Position numbers and translations under genes: made by a program. A stretch of DNA of 49,690 nt from Verrucomicrobiota bacterium (GTDB lineage: Bacteria; Verrucomicrobiota; Verrucomicrobiia; CAIQCK01). Below, one piece after another: positions 1 to 7,768 of the stretch (position 1 is the first letter of the stretch; every line of letters begins with the position of its first letter). The notes beneath the pieces were generated by a model. That model did not search any database. It saw only the letters and a list, made by a program, of their open reading frames with translations, and was not told the DNA's origin. The stretch lies in the NCBI GenBank assembly GCA_026397915.1, contig JAPLTX010000006.1:1-49690 (forward strand), given 5' to 3'.

Positions 1-263
1 GTGAAGACGATGGTGTAGTTACTGCCGCCACCCGCGCCCGGGATGACGCTAGCGAACCAACTGCCCGCGACGCTCCATAAGCCCGTCGTTGTGTTGGTAA
101 AGAAAGTGTTCTGCGCCTGCGCGCCCGACGCGAGCAACAACCACGCTGCCAAAAGACACCCCGCCCCCTCTATACGACGCCACGTGTTCGTCGGTCGACC
201 CCGACTGGCCAATGCCCTTCCTTGGCTCTTTCTGGCAACAACCGCACGATCTTTCGTTCTCAT
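1..263 (-). CDS. secreted protein, N-terminal fragment cut by window edge
   Basis: The reading frame starts at an ATG (263-261) preceded by GAAGG seven bases upstream and stays open to the left edge, giving 87 residues. A basic N-terminus of about 30 residues is followed by a hydrophobic stretch (LLAAWLLLASGAQAQ), a typical signal peptide with cleavage after AQA. The mature part begins NTFFTNTTTGLWSVAGSW, resembling the repeats at the start of autotransporter-like or PEP-CTERM surface proteins common in Verrucomicrobiota. The rest lies outside the window, so size and function are unknown. The signal peptide is seen directly; the surface-protein guess is inference. Confidence 0.6.
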   Translation of the reverse strand, partial: MRTKDRAVVARKSQGRALASRGRPTNTWRRIEGAGCLLAAWLLLASGAQAQNTFFTNTTTGLWSVAGSWFASVIPGAGGGSNYTIVF

Positions 264-907
264 GACACAGCCTTCGTTGATAGTCCAGAAACTGGGAACG
301 TTCACCGGCCAATCACCTTGGTTCAGCCTAACGACTCCAGAAGATCCAGTTTGTTTTCACCAACAAGAATGAGAACTGGCCGGTCCACATGCTTGCCTGA
401 GCATGTTCATCGTTTCGCGTTAGAACCGGCCAACTCTCCCAACAGGCGGCAAGGAATGTTGACTCCGCCGCCGTTAAATGTTACAAAGACACTACACTGC
501 GAAATGTGAGCGGCTGGCCGTCGTTAAGGACGCGATTCTGCAACCACGCGCTCCTATGGCGCCCAAGGAAAACACCATCGGAACGACCAGCCGCTTCAGG
601 TTGACGGCAGCGAGTGCAGGGGCATGCCATCAACCGGGGAAAACAACCTGCCAGCGGGGAGCAAGACTCTCTGCAGAGGAGGCTTGCAACCATTCTGCCG
701 GCGGCTCTCGATATCTTCATTATTTTTTCATTGCCCTTGCAGCGCAGATACAGCGCTGCACCGCAGTCTTCTTGCCGCAGCAAACTTTTTCCCCTGCACG
801 TGTTTCTTAAGCATCTACTCTGACCACACTAGAGATGTCTTGGTTTAGCGTCAATTGAAAAAGACAGACTAATTATTTTAGAGTCAACAAACTTGGCGTA
901 ACAATCA
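264..907. other. intergenic stretch, no convincing gene
   Basis: About 640 bases with several short open frames on both strands, none with a recognisable protein pattern, signal peptide or convincing ribosome binding site. It is less GC-rich than the rest of the window near 720-900. It lies between a secreted-protein gene and the decayed integrase region, so it may be leftover mobile-element DNA. I see no RNA gene in it. Confidence 0.5.
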
Positions 908-977
908 GGGGGAACCCGATTCATGAACTAAGGATTCCCCCTATCATGACTAGGGGATTTCACCTAGTGTTTCCCCC
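908..977. repeat. alternating GGGGGAA / TTCCCCC motifs (four arms)
   Basis: The motif occurs as GGGGGAA (908-914), TTCCCCC (935-941), GGGGATT (953-959) and TTCCCCC (971-977), so orientation alternates. The central part 936-957 is close to a palindrome around TCATGA. The last arm overlaps the 3' end of the decayed small gene at 964. Such arrays of inverted arms can be integrase or regulator binding sites, and a degenerate integrase lies just to the right, but the role is a guess. Confidence 0.4.
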
Positions 978-1296
978 TATGCAGCCCAATCTTCGTCACC
1001 GACCCTTGCGGCACGGCCACAACTCTATCCACCAACTTGCTCAACGCGACTTCCACGCCCAACTTCGGAAACCGGTGATCTAACGCCTTGACCGCACGCC
1101 AACGATGCAGCATCTCAACACGCCTAACCCCGATGACCTTTGCTAGCTGAATGATCGCACTTTCGATTACCCGCAACTCATCCCAGGAAGGGAATCCGGT
1201 GCTCGATGCTAGCTTGCGTTTAAAATCGTCGCGCAGCGATCGCAGTTGTTATTCCAACTGCCTGAGAGGGACTGCTTGAGATGTGCCGGCTTCCAT
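964..1296 (-). pseudogene. small integrase-linked gene with an in-frame stop
   Basis: A 111-codon frame can be read from the ATG at 1296 to the stop at 964, interrupted only by TAA at 1251-1249. The reading on both sides of the stop is continuous in character: LRQLE before it and QLRSLRDDFKRKLA after it, looking like one charged helix. A single CAA-to-TAA change would explain the break. The downstream part is protein-like (helical, ending in GLHRGKH). I do not recognise the family. It follows the integrase remnant on the same strand, 58 bases after it, so it was probably part of the same mobile element. Initiation at the TTG at 1176 could still give a 70-residue product. Confidence 0.45.
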
Positions 1297-1354
1297 GACC
1301 CGAAAGATGTCCTTCAGCGCAGGGACTCAACAAGAGCTTTTCAACCAACTTCGA

Positions 1355-2557
1355 CTACACAACGACTTTCTTCTTGGGTTTCGCTTTCTCCTTCGGCCTC
1401 AACTGCCAGAACTTCTCCGCCTCGCCCTTTGTCACCAGCGCCTTGTAGTGGTTGTGCAGCACGCCAACGTCACGGTGGCCCATCTGTGCTGCCGTCTTTA
1501 CCGCATCACCATACGCCGCCAGATGGTAGCTGCCGAAGCTGTGGCGCAACCCATTAATCGGCCAAAAGAGTTTCGCTTTGACCGTCAATGCATCGAGCCG
1601 CTTTCTCAGATTTACGGCGTCCACCACCGGTCCACGCTCTTTTCACGTAGGGCGCAATCCATGCCGCCAGCGTGTCGTTGATCTCCATCACGCGACGCGA
1701 GCGTTTCTTGGCAACCCCCGCGCCGATGATGATGGACCGCTCACCCAACTTCACTGCCAACCAGTCCAATCGCTCTATTTCCGCAGGCCGCAGACCCGCA
1801 AACAAACCCAGCACCACGCACGGCAGTAGACCAAACTTCGGCGTGAACGCTAGAAGTGCTGCCGCCTGCTTCACCGTGAAGATATCCAGTTCCTTGTCCT
1901 CAGCCGCCGGACGGGAAATACGTTCCACCAGATTCGTGTCGGCCCAGCCGTGGCAGATGGCGTAGTTGAAAAACTGCGACACCTTTGTTGCTTGGTTAAT
2001 GCACGTCCTCGCCGACAACTCCGGGCGGTCCATCCATTGTTCCAACTCAGGCAGCGTGATCATGCTCGACTGACGTTTGCCAAAGTTGAAGGCAAACTGA
2101 TTCAGGCGCGTTCTCAAATCGCGGATAGTCCAGTTACGACGCCCCGCCTGCTTTGCATCATCCAGCATCCGCTGAGTAATATCGGCAACCGTTGGTGCGT
2201 TGCGATAGCGCAAGACATGTTCAACGTAATAGTCTACCGCTTCCGTGATCGTGGATTCCATGGCTTCAACTTCTCCAAACTCTTTGCCGCCTCGACTCGC
2301 GTGTCAGCAGACAAGGCAAACGCTGCCGTGCCTTCGTTCATTATGTTGACTCGCGCTCGCGCAACGAAAGTCTCAGCCGCTTGCTTGGTGGAAAACGTCC
2401 TCCGCTCGCGCTTGCCATTGACCAAGCCTAAGTCCACCCGATAACCGACTTGATTGGAACGGTAGACTCTGCGATAAATTGGGGGTCATGCACCGCGTTT
2501 CGCGCGTTTCTGTTTCGGCTGCGGGAACTCGATTGGAGAGTTGCTTGGCGTATTCAT
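1355..2557 (-). pseudogene. tyrosine recombinase / integrase, decayed
   Basis: Three fragments line up into one integrase of about 401 codons. It starts at an ATG (2557) with AAGGA upstream. A TGA interrupts the frame after AKRGA, after which the N-terminal part (IYRRVYRSNQVGYRVDLGL) continues in frame. Near 2262-2275 the frame shifts (equivalent to losing one base) and near 1628 it shifts back. The catalytic pieces are visible: Arg in GLRPAEIERL, a box II reading NGLRHSF, and GHRDVGVLHNHY with the nucleophile Tyr. The usual box II His is Asn here. The neighbouring genes have intact frames, so real decay is more likely than sequencing error. Its 5' end lies 81 bases from a tRNA-Arg gene, a typical setting for such elements. 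No matching att repeat was seen inside the window. Confidence 0.8.
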
Positions 2558-2638
2558 TTTTGCGTGTTCCTTGATAGCACGATCCGGCTTAACACCTTAA
2601 ATGTGGCACGCAGTCAGTGACAAAAGTCGCAAGCTTGC

Positions 2639-2715
2639 GCGCCTGTAGCTCAGTGGATTAGAGCAGGAGTTTCCTAAACTCTTGGTCGGGAGTTCGACTC
2701 TCCCCAGGCGCGCCA
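2639..2715 (+). tRNA. tRNA-Arg (anticodon CCT)
   Basis: A full cloverleaf can be folded. The acceptor stem is GCGCCTG (2639-2645) with CAGGCGC (2705-2711), followed by discriminator G and an encoded CCA (2713-2715). The D arm is GCTC/GAGC. The anticodon stem GGAGT/ACTCT encloses the loop TTCCTAA, giving anticodon CCT, which reads AGG arginine codons. The T arm is GGGAG-TTCGACT-CTCCC. The gene lies directly beside the decayed integrase, with the integrase on its 5' side rather than the more usual 3' side. Confidence 0.95.
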
Positions 2716-2755
2716 CTCTTCTCCAAAGCGGCACGGTGAGAGATTGTCCTGCTTC

Positions 2756-3415
2756 TCAAATGGGCTGCGACTCCGCCAGAATCTCCCGCACAAATGGATT
2801 TGTGGCGCGCTCGCGGCCGACCGTTGTCGCGGGACCGTGGCCGCTCAGCAGCCGCGTGTCGTCAGGCAGCGTGAGGATGTTCTCGCGGATGGACTTTGCT
2901 AATGATTCCCACGAGCCGCCGGGGAAATCGGCCCGGCCCACCGAGCCGGCGAAGACCAGATCACCGCAGAAGCAAGCCTTCTCGTTCGGTTCGTGCAACA
3001 CGATGAGGCCGGGCGAATGGCCGGGACAGTGCGCGACGCGGAATTTCATCGCGCCTACCGTGAGTATATCGCTGTGGTTGAGATGGCGGTCGGCTGATAT
3101 CGGCTCGACAGATTCCATCAGACCATACGCCCGCATCCGGTCCGGCTCGCGCAGCAACACCTCGTCATCCGCGTGGCAGAGCAGTGCCGCGCCGGTGAGC
3201 CGCTTCAGTTCCGCATTGTCGGCCATGTGGTCCCAGTGGCCGTGCGTGTTGACGATGTAGCGGATCGTCAGCCGGTGTTTTCGCGCGGTCTCGGCGATCT
3301 GCGCCGCGCTGCCGGGCGGCGCATCCACAACCATTGCCTCGCCGCTGGTCTCGTCGCCGACGAGGTAGGCGTGCGTTTCATACGGTCCGCTTGTGAAACA
3401 GAAAATCTTCATCAT
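2756..3415 (-). CDS. MBL-fold metallo-hydrolase, glyoxalase II-like
   Basis: This 219-residue cytosolic protein has the full metallo-beta-lactamase metal set: THGHWDH near residues 57-63, a further His in CPGHSPG (133), a bridging Asp in FCGDLVF (152) and the last His in SGHGP (193). Length and motif order fit single-domain hydrolases of the glyoxalase II / YcbL group, which cleave thioesters such as S-lactoylglutathione; the true substrate cannot be told. The frame is open further upstream, but the start at MMKIF (3415) matches the usual N-terminus of the family. It is transcribed away from the next gene, with 120 bases between them that must hold both promoters. Confidence 0.88.
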   Translation of the reverse strand: MMKIFCFTSGPYETHAYLVGDETSGEAMVVDAPPGSAAQIAETARKHRLTIRYIVNTHGHWDHMADNAELKRLTGAALLCHADDEVLLREPDRMRAYGLMESVEPISADRHLNHSDILTVGAMKFRVAHCPGHSPGLIVLHEPNEKACFCGDLVFAGSVGRADFPGGSWESLAKSIRENILTLPDDTRLLSGHGPATTVGRERATNPFVREILAESQPI

Positions 3416-3535
3416 TAGCCACTGCTTGTAGGAGCAACGCCTTCGTTTGGCAAGATCGCTTCGTTCCGCGGGCGGAATGTCCGCGGCCGGCGTAAAGGGT
3501 TGATTCCGGGTCGTTCGCGGACTAGGCTCCGCGTC

Positions 3536-4057
3536 GTGAAGTGGATCGTATTTGTCGCACTGTTGGCCGCTCCGCTGGCGTTTGCCCAAACGCCGTCCAA
3601 CAAACTCGATGCTTACAAAAAATCCAGTTTCGAGGGGAAAGCGTTCGACACGAAGACCTTCACGACCAAGAACTTCCAGACCAAAGAGTTTGAGACCAGG
3701 CAGTTTGAAACGAAGGCGCTTCCCGCTAAAGCCAATCCGATGGGAGGTGAACATTTCGCCGCCAAACCCTTCACGTCACCGACGGAGAAGAAGGTCAGTT
3801 GGTGGAAGAAGCTTTTCGGAATACGCGAGTCAGGCATGAACGGGAAGGCTGTGAGCAGCAAGAGCTTCGCCACCACGGGTTTTGAGACCAAGGCCATGCC
3901 GACCAAGGTGGATGGGAAGATGCAGGAAAAAGTGGACCGAGTGCTGGACCCCAAGACCCTCGTGATGCCGAACATCAAGCCGACGCCGGAGGAAATGAAC
4001 AAACCCGTCAGCAGCCGTCCCAAGAGTTTCCCGACAGCGAGTCCAAAGTCTCCGTAA
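3536..4057 (+). CDS. secreted FxTKx pentapeptide-repeat protein
   Basis: The chosen GTG start gives 173 residues with a signal peptide (KWIVFVALLAAPLAFAQ). The mature part begins with consecutive five-residue units of the type F-x-T-K-x: FEGKA, FDTKT, FTTKN, FQTKE, FETRQ, FETKA. A second, looser set (KSFATTGFETKAMPTK) comes after a spacer containing WWKKLFG. It is rich in Lys and Thr and lacks cysteines. It is not the classic A(D/N)Lxx pentapeptide family. I do not recognise the family; a periplasmic or envelope-associated role is likely from the signal peptide. Its 3' end overlaps the convergent reductase gene by 50 bases. Confidence 0.7.
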   Translation: MKWIVFVALLAAPLAFAQTPSNKLDAYKKSSFEGKAFDTKTFTTKNFQTKEFETRQFETKALPAKANPMGGEHFAAKPFTSPTEKKVSWWKKLFGIRESGMNGKAVSSKSFATTGFETKAMPTKVDGKMQEKVDRVLDPKTLVMPNIKPTPEEMNKPVSSRPKSFPTASPKSP

Positions 4058-4904
4058 GCCCGCGCAGTTTGGTCTTCAGCACGGACCGGGCTTTGCTGTT
4101 GTCCAGCACCAGATCCGCCGGGCGCGGTGGATTCGTCGGCACGTCGCGCGTGCTTTTCGCTTCGATTGTCGTTGTGGGCCAGCCGAAACGCCGCGCGATC
4201 CGCATCCCGATCTCGTAGCGGCTCAACCGTTCCGGGCCGACCAGATGAAACACGCCGGTGTGCTGCGAGTCCGCCAGTTCCAGCATCGCCGCGGCCAGGT
4301 TGCACGCGGCGATCGGGCAACGGAACTCATCCACGAACAGCTTCACCGCGCGCCCTTCCCGCAGCGCCGCGCCGAGTTTCTCGTCCAAGCTGCGGTTGCC
4401 GCGCGGACTCGGCCCGTATATCAGCGACGTGCGCGCGATCAACCAAGCGTCGCAGCCGGCGCGCACGATCTGTTCCGCGTCGAGCTTCGTCTGTCCATAG
4501 AGACTGAGCGGACAGGGCGGGTCGTCCTCGGCGTAAGGCGCGCCCTTGCGTCCGTCGAAGATCAGGTCGGTGGAGACAAACAACATCTTCGCGCCGAGCC
4601 GGCGGGCGGATTGCGCGAGCGTGGCGGTGGCGTCCACATTCACCCGGCGCGCGAGGTCCGGTTCGCGCTGGGCGCGGTCGGCGTCCGCCAGCGCGGCACA
4701 GTGGACGATGAGGTCGGGGCGGAAATCGTCGAGCCTCGACCGCACGGCCGCGGCATCGGCAAGATCGAGCGGTTCGAGGCGGCCGGGAATATCCGGCGGT
4801 CGAAAATTTTGGAAGAGGCCGAGCGTATTGAATCGCCCGGCCGCCTGGCGCGCGACATGCGAGCCAAGCAACCCGCTGGCCCCCGTCACCAGGAGTTTCT
4901 TCAA
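4008..4904 (-). CDS. rfbD: dTDP-4-dehydrorhamnose reductase-like SDR
   Basis: The 298-residue protein starts with the Rossmann glycine motif VTGASGLLG (about 6-14). It carries the catalytic STD (111-113) and Tyr136/Lys140 in LYGQTK, the usual extended short-chain dehydrogenase triad. Overall it matches the RmlD/RfbD family, which reduces dTDP-4-keto-rhamnose with NAD(P)H in the last step of dTDP-L-rhamnose synthesis. No other rml genes are nearby, so a related role in another sugar or in modification chemistry is possible. The TTG start overlaps the stop of the upstream small basic gene (TTGA), suggesting coupled translation. The 3' end overlaps the convergent pentapeptide gene. Confidence 0.8.
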   Translation of the reverse strand: MKKLLVTGASGLLGSHVARQAAGRFNTLGLFQNFRPPDIPGRLEPLDLADAAAVRSRLDDFRPDLIVHCAALADADRAQREPDLARRVNVDATATLAQSARRLGAKMLFVSTDLIFDGRKGAPYAEDDPPCPLSLYGQTKLDAEQIVRAGCDAWLIARTSLIYGPSPRGNRSLDEKLGAALREGRAVKLFVDEFRCPIAACNLAAAMLELADSQHTGVFHLVGPERLSRYEIGMRIARRFGWPTTTIEAKSTRDVPTNPPRPADLVLDNSKARSVLKTKLRGLTETLDSLSGNSWDGC

Positions 4905-5047
4905 GCGGCGGGCTTGGCGGCGGCGGCGGCAGCCGCCGGCTTCGCGCCGGATTTCTTCGTGGCGCGTTGTTTGAGCGCCTGCTTCTTGCGCTTGATATAA
5001 GCCTTGCGGCGACGTTGTTTGATAACCTTGTTGTATTGCTGACTCAT
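4901..5047 (-). CDS. small, strongly basic protein (48 aa)
   Basis: The frame from the ATG at 5047 encodes MSQQYNKVIKQRRRKAYIKR followed by more Lys/Arg, ending in an Ala-rich tail (KPAAAAAAAKPAA). The frame is open upstream, but MSQQ is the natural start because the upstream residues look random. Such small basic proteins are typically RNA- or ribosome-associated; I recall similar tiny proteins from Verrucomicrobiota but cannot verify it here. Its TGA stop overlaps the TTG start of the reductase, so the two are probably co-translated. It is divergent from the LolA-like gene, with 135 bases between the starts. Confidence 0.7.
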   Translation of the reverse strand: MSQQYNKVIKQRRRKAYIKRKKQALKQRATKKSGAKPAAAAAAAKPAA

Positions 5048-5182
5048 AGGGCGCGCGGACTGTAGGTGAAGCCGCGCGCCTTGCCAAGCGAATTGAGCGG
5101 GCATGATTGGGAACTGCGCCATTGCGGCGGGCATTGCGGGCGCTTAGACTCGCCGCACCGTGATACACAAAGGAGCTTCGCG

Positions 5183-5851
5183 ATGAAAAACTGGCTCGGT
5201 ATTTGGCTGGCAGTGGCGGCGATGGCGACACAGGTGTGGGCACAGTCCACACAGGCGATCCCGTTCAAGTCCGCGCACTGGCGATGCAAGATCAACGCCA
5301 GCGACATGTCCATTCCCTCCGAGACGTGGTTTCGCGCGCCGGGCCAGTTTCGCACCGTTACCACCGTGGCTGGCCACGACATGATCAGCCTCGTCAACGG
5401 CAACGACATCTACATCTTCCAGCCGGGCGCCACCACCGGCATGAAGCTCGACCGTGCCACCGTCCGCCAGCAGGCCAAGGGCGTCGAAAGCGACGAACTC
5501 CTCCAACAAATGCAGCGGTGGAAAGCCACCGGCCGGAAGCTCGGCTCCGAGACGCTTGCCGGCCGCGAGTGCGACATCTACGAAATCAACGAGACCGTCA
5601 ACGGCCAGGCCACCAAAGGCAAGGTCTGGCTCTGGACGAAGAACGGTTTTCCGCTGCGCACCGTGCTGCAGATCGGCAGCCTCGCCGCCGAGATGACGAT
5701 GAGCGAGGTGGAACTGGACGTTCCGCTGGCCGACGAGATGTTTCAGGTGCCGCCCAACATGCAGTTCCAAGACCTTGGCGCGTTGATGAAAGTTCTGCCT
5801 CAGTTGCAGCAACTCCAGCAGGTGCCCGGCCTGTCGGGGCGAAAACCATGA
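5183..5851 (+). CDS. secreted LolA-like / DUF4412-type protein
   Basis: AGGAG lies seven bases before the ATG, followed by a signal peptide (MKNWLGIWLAVAAMATQVWAQ). The mature part of about 200 residues looks like the half-barrel of LolA/RseB-type lipid-binding proteins: short beta strands around SETWFRAPGQFRTVTTVAG, YIFQPGATTGMKLD and VWLWTKNGFPLRTVLQ, and a C-terminal segment VPLADEMFQVPPNMQF that is typical of the group. Such proteins bind lipoproteins or lipids in the periplasm. No lipobox is present. The next gene starts 13 bases after the stop, so they probably form one transcript. Confidence 0.65.
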   Translation: MKNWLGIWLAVAAMATQVWAQSTQAIPFKSAHWRCKINASDMSIPSETWFRAPGQFRTVTTVAGHDMISLVNGNDIYIFQPGATTGMKLDRATVRQQAKGVESDELLQQMQRWKATGRKLGSETLAGRECDIYEINETVNGQATKGKVWLWTKNGFPLRTVLQIGSLAAEMTMSEVELDVPLADEMFQVPPNMQFQDLGALMKVLPQLQQLQQVPGLSGRKP

Positions 5852-5864
5852 GGAGCACAGGCGC

Positions 5865-7604
5865 TTGAGCACAGGTCGAACATCGCGGGTAACACACTGT
5901 CTCGCGCTGCTATTGGTGTGCGCGGCGCCCGCCGCTCGCGCCGCCGGGCCGTGGACGCAGGCGGAACTGCGCCGGTTGGGGCGCGACCTCGGCGAGTATG
6001 TCACTGCTCACCACATCCAGCGCAATCCGAAGTCGCCGCAGGACGGCATGGTCTGCAAATGGTATCGCGCTCGCGACGGTCGTTGGGTGTCAGACACCGG
6101 CCGTAATATGCTCGGCGATGGCGCGTGGTTCGCTGACGCGCTCTGCCTCTACTACCGCGCCACGCGCGAGCCGTGGGCGCTCAGCGTCCTGCAAAAATAT
6201 CCGCTGCCGTTTTACGAAAGAGTTCTGACCAACAGCGACAACCTTTTCGGCGTCAGCAAAGGCATCTGTCCGCTGTGGTGGAACGACGGGACCGCCATCG
6301 CGCGCGCCGGCCCCGCAGTCAAAGGTTTCCCGAAACCGCCGCGCATGACCAGCAACGCGCTGGCGTTGGACCTCGCCGCGATGCTGATGAGCGCCGGCCT
6401 GTTGTGCCGGGATGTCGAGACTGCAACCGCCGCCACCTGCCTGCTTCGCGGCGACCGCGAGTGCTACGACGACCCGACTGTGCCGCTCCCGCTGGGTGTC
6501 GCCGTCGCCATGCTCGCCAACGACGAGATGCTCCAGACGCGCTGTCTGCCGCTGATACCGTGGCAAAACTACGACGGCCCCGCCGGCGCGCTGGCCGATG
6601 CGCTCTGCCACAACCGCACCAACAGCGCGCCCGCCGCGCTGGAGGAAGCGATGCTCAACTATCGGATGCACACGCTTGCGCAGCCGTTGCAGCCGCTCGG
6701 TGCGAACTTCGCCAAGAACTTCATCGCGACGGTTTACTCGTCGCTGCGGCTGGCCGATCTCTGGCACGACAACGACCCGCGCCAGCCGGGCCTGACGCCG
6801 TTCGATGACGCCGCGCTCACCGTCGGCGAGAAGCTCGCGTTCTACCGTTCCGACAAACCTGCCCTGCCGCTTGGCACGCGTCACGGCCCGATGTTGCTTT
6901 GCGGCGCGGCTATCGCGCTGCAACTGATGGAGGCGTTTCCCGCCGCCTGGGAAGGCTGGTATCGCCAGCTCCACGCCGCCGACGCGCGCGTGAGCGAAAA
7001 GTTCGCCGATCTGCCGGCGCTCGCCAAGAGCGGTCCCGTCGAGATGGCGTGGACCACATCGAGCCTCCTCATCCGCGCGCGCGGGCCGTTGAAACTGTTG
7101 CTGGCCTCCGCAACGCCCGGCGATGACGCGAGCGCGACCGTGTCGCTTGACGCCGCCGGCCGCGCAACGGCTGCAAGCGGCCATCGCGCCGCGCTGCGAA
7201 TTATTACCACGCGACAAGCAGACGGCCGCGTGGAACTGGAAATTCCGTTTACGATGGCGAAGTCGCAGAAGCGCTGGCTGAACGCCGTCGAGGACAGCCG
7301 CTGGATTGCAAAGCTCGACGGTGGCGCGCCGTTTGGCTTGTTGTTCCTAAGCCGGTCGGAGACGGTGCGCGCGCGGCTGGCGCTGGAGCTGTCCGATGGT
7401 TTGCGCTACTGGCAAAAGCTGTTCAACGACAAAGGCTGCGTGCCGGCCACCATCGCCACCGGCAAATTGCCAGCGACTGCCGGCGACGAACTCAGCGACG
7501 CTGCCGGCTACGCGTTCCTCATCGCTGCGATTGGCGAGTATTCCGTCTGGCTCAACGGCGAGCGCGACTGGGAGCTTGCGCTGAAGGTCCAGGCGAAACC
7601 GTAG
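5865..7604 (+). CDS. secreted protein of unknown function (579 aa)
   Basis: The start is TTG with AGGAG nine bases upstream, just after the stop of the LolA-like gene. A signal peptide (CLALLLVCAAPAARAAG) is followed by a largely helical region up to about residue 370 with repeated aromatic and acidic patches (MLGDGAWFADALCLYYRAT, CPLWWNDGT), then a beta-rich C-terminal part. This layout resembles alpha/alpha-toroid enzymes acting on polysaccharides, but no family signature or catalytic motif is recognised. It ends before a hairpin repeat at 7626. The glycan-related idea is inference from architecture only. Confidence 0.6.
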   Translation: MSTGRTSRVTHCLALLLVCAAPAARAAGPWTQAELRRLGRDLGEYVTAHHIQRNPKSPQDGMVCKWYRARDGRWVSDTGRNMLGDGAWFADALCLYYRATREPWALSVLQKYPLPFYERVLTNSDNLFGVSKGICPLWWNDGTAIARAGPAVKGFPKPPRMTSNALALDLAAMLMSAGLLCRDVETATAATCLLRGDRECYDDPTVPLPLGVAVAMLANDEMLQTRCLPLIPWQNYDGPAGALADALCHNRTNSAPAALEEAMLNYRMHTLAQPLQPLGANFAKNFIATVYSSLRLADLWHDNDPRQPGLTPFDDAALTVGEKLAFYRSDKPALPLGTRHGPMLLCGAAIALQLMEAFPAAWEGWYRQLHAADARVSEKFADLPALAKSGPVEMAWTTSSLLIRARGPLKLLLASATPGDDASATVSLDAAGRATAASGHRAALRIITTRQADGRVELEIPFTMAKSQKRWLNAVEDSRWIAKLDGGAPFGLLFLSRSETVRARLALELSDGLRYWQKLFNDKGCVPATIATGKLPATAGDELSDAAGYAFLIAAIGEYSVWLNGERDWELALKVQAKP

Positions 7605-7625
7605 CCCGGCTCCGCAGCCAAAGTG

Positions 7626-7668
7626 GGACAGGCATCTTGCCTGTCCATTCATAAATGGATGGACAGGC
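7626..7668. repeat. GGACAGGC hairpin element
   Basis: GGACAGGCA (7626-7634) and TGCCTGTCC (7638-7646) form a perfect 9-bp stem with a 3-base loop. It is followed by CCATT/AATGG (7645-7658) and a further GGACAGGC (7661-7668). There is no T tract, so it is more like a dispersed palindromic repeat than a simple terminator, though it may still end the upstream transcript. Confidence 0.55.
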
Positions 7669-7768
7669 GGGACGTCTATCCTACTCTCCGCTCCGCCGAT
7701 TGTTGTATTTGGGCCATTGACCGGCCACAACATCCATCCTAAGTTGCCGCCGTTCTTCGATAGAAATT

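Noticed and set aside
481..783. 100-codon minus-strand frame in the left intergenic region
   Set aside because: No ribosome binding site, no domain pattern and a cysteine/arginine-rich random-looking translation.
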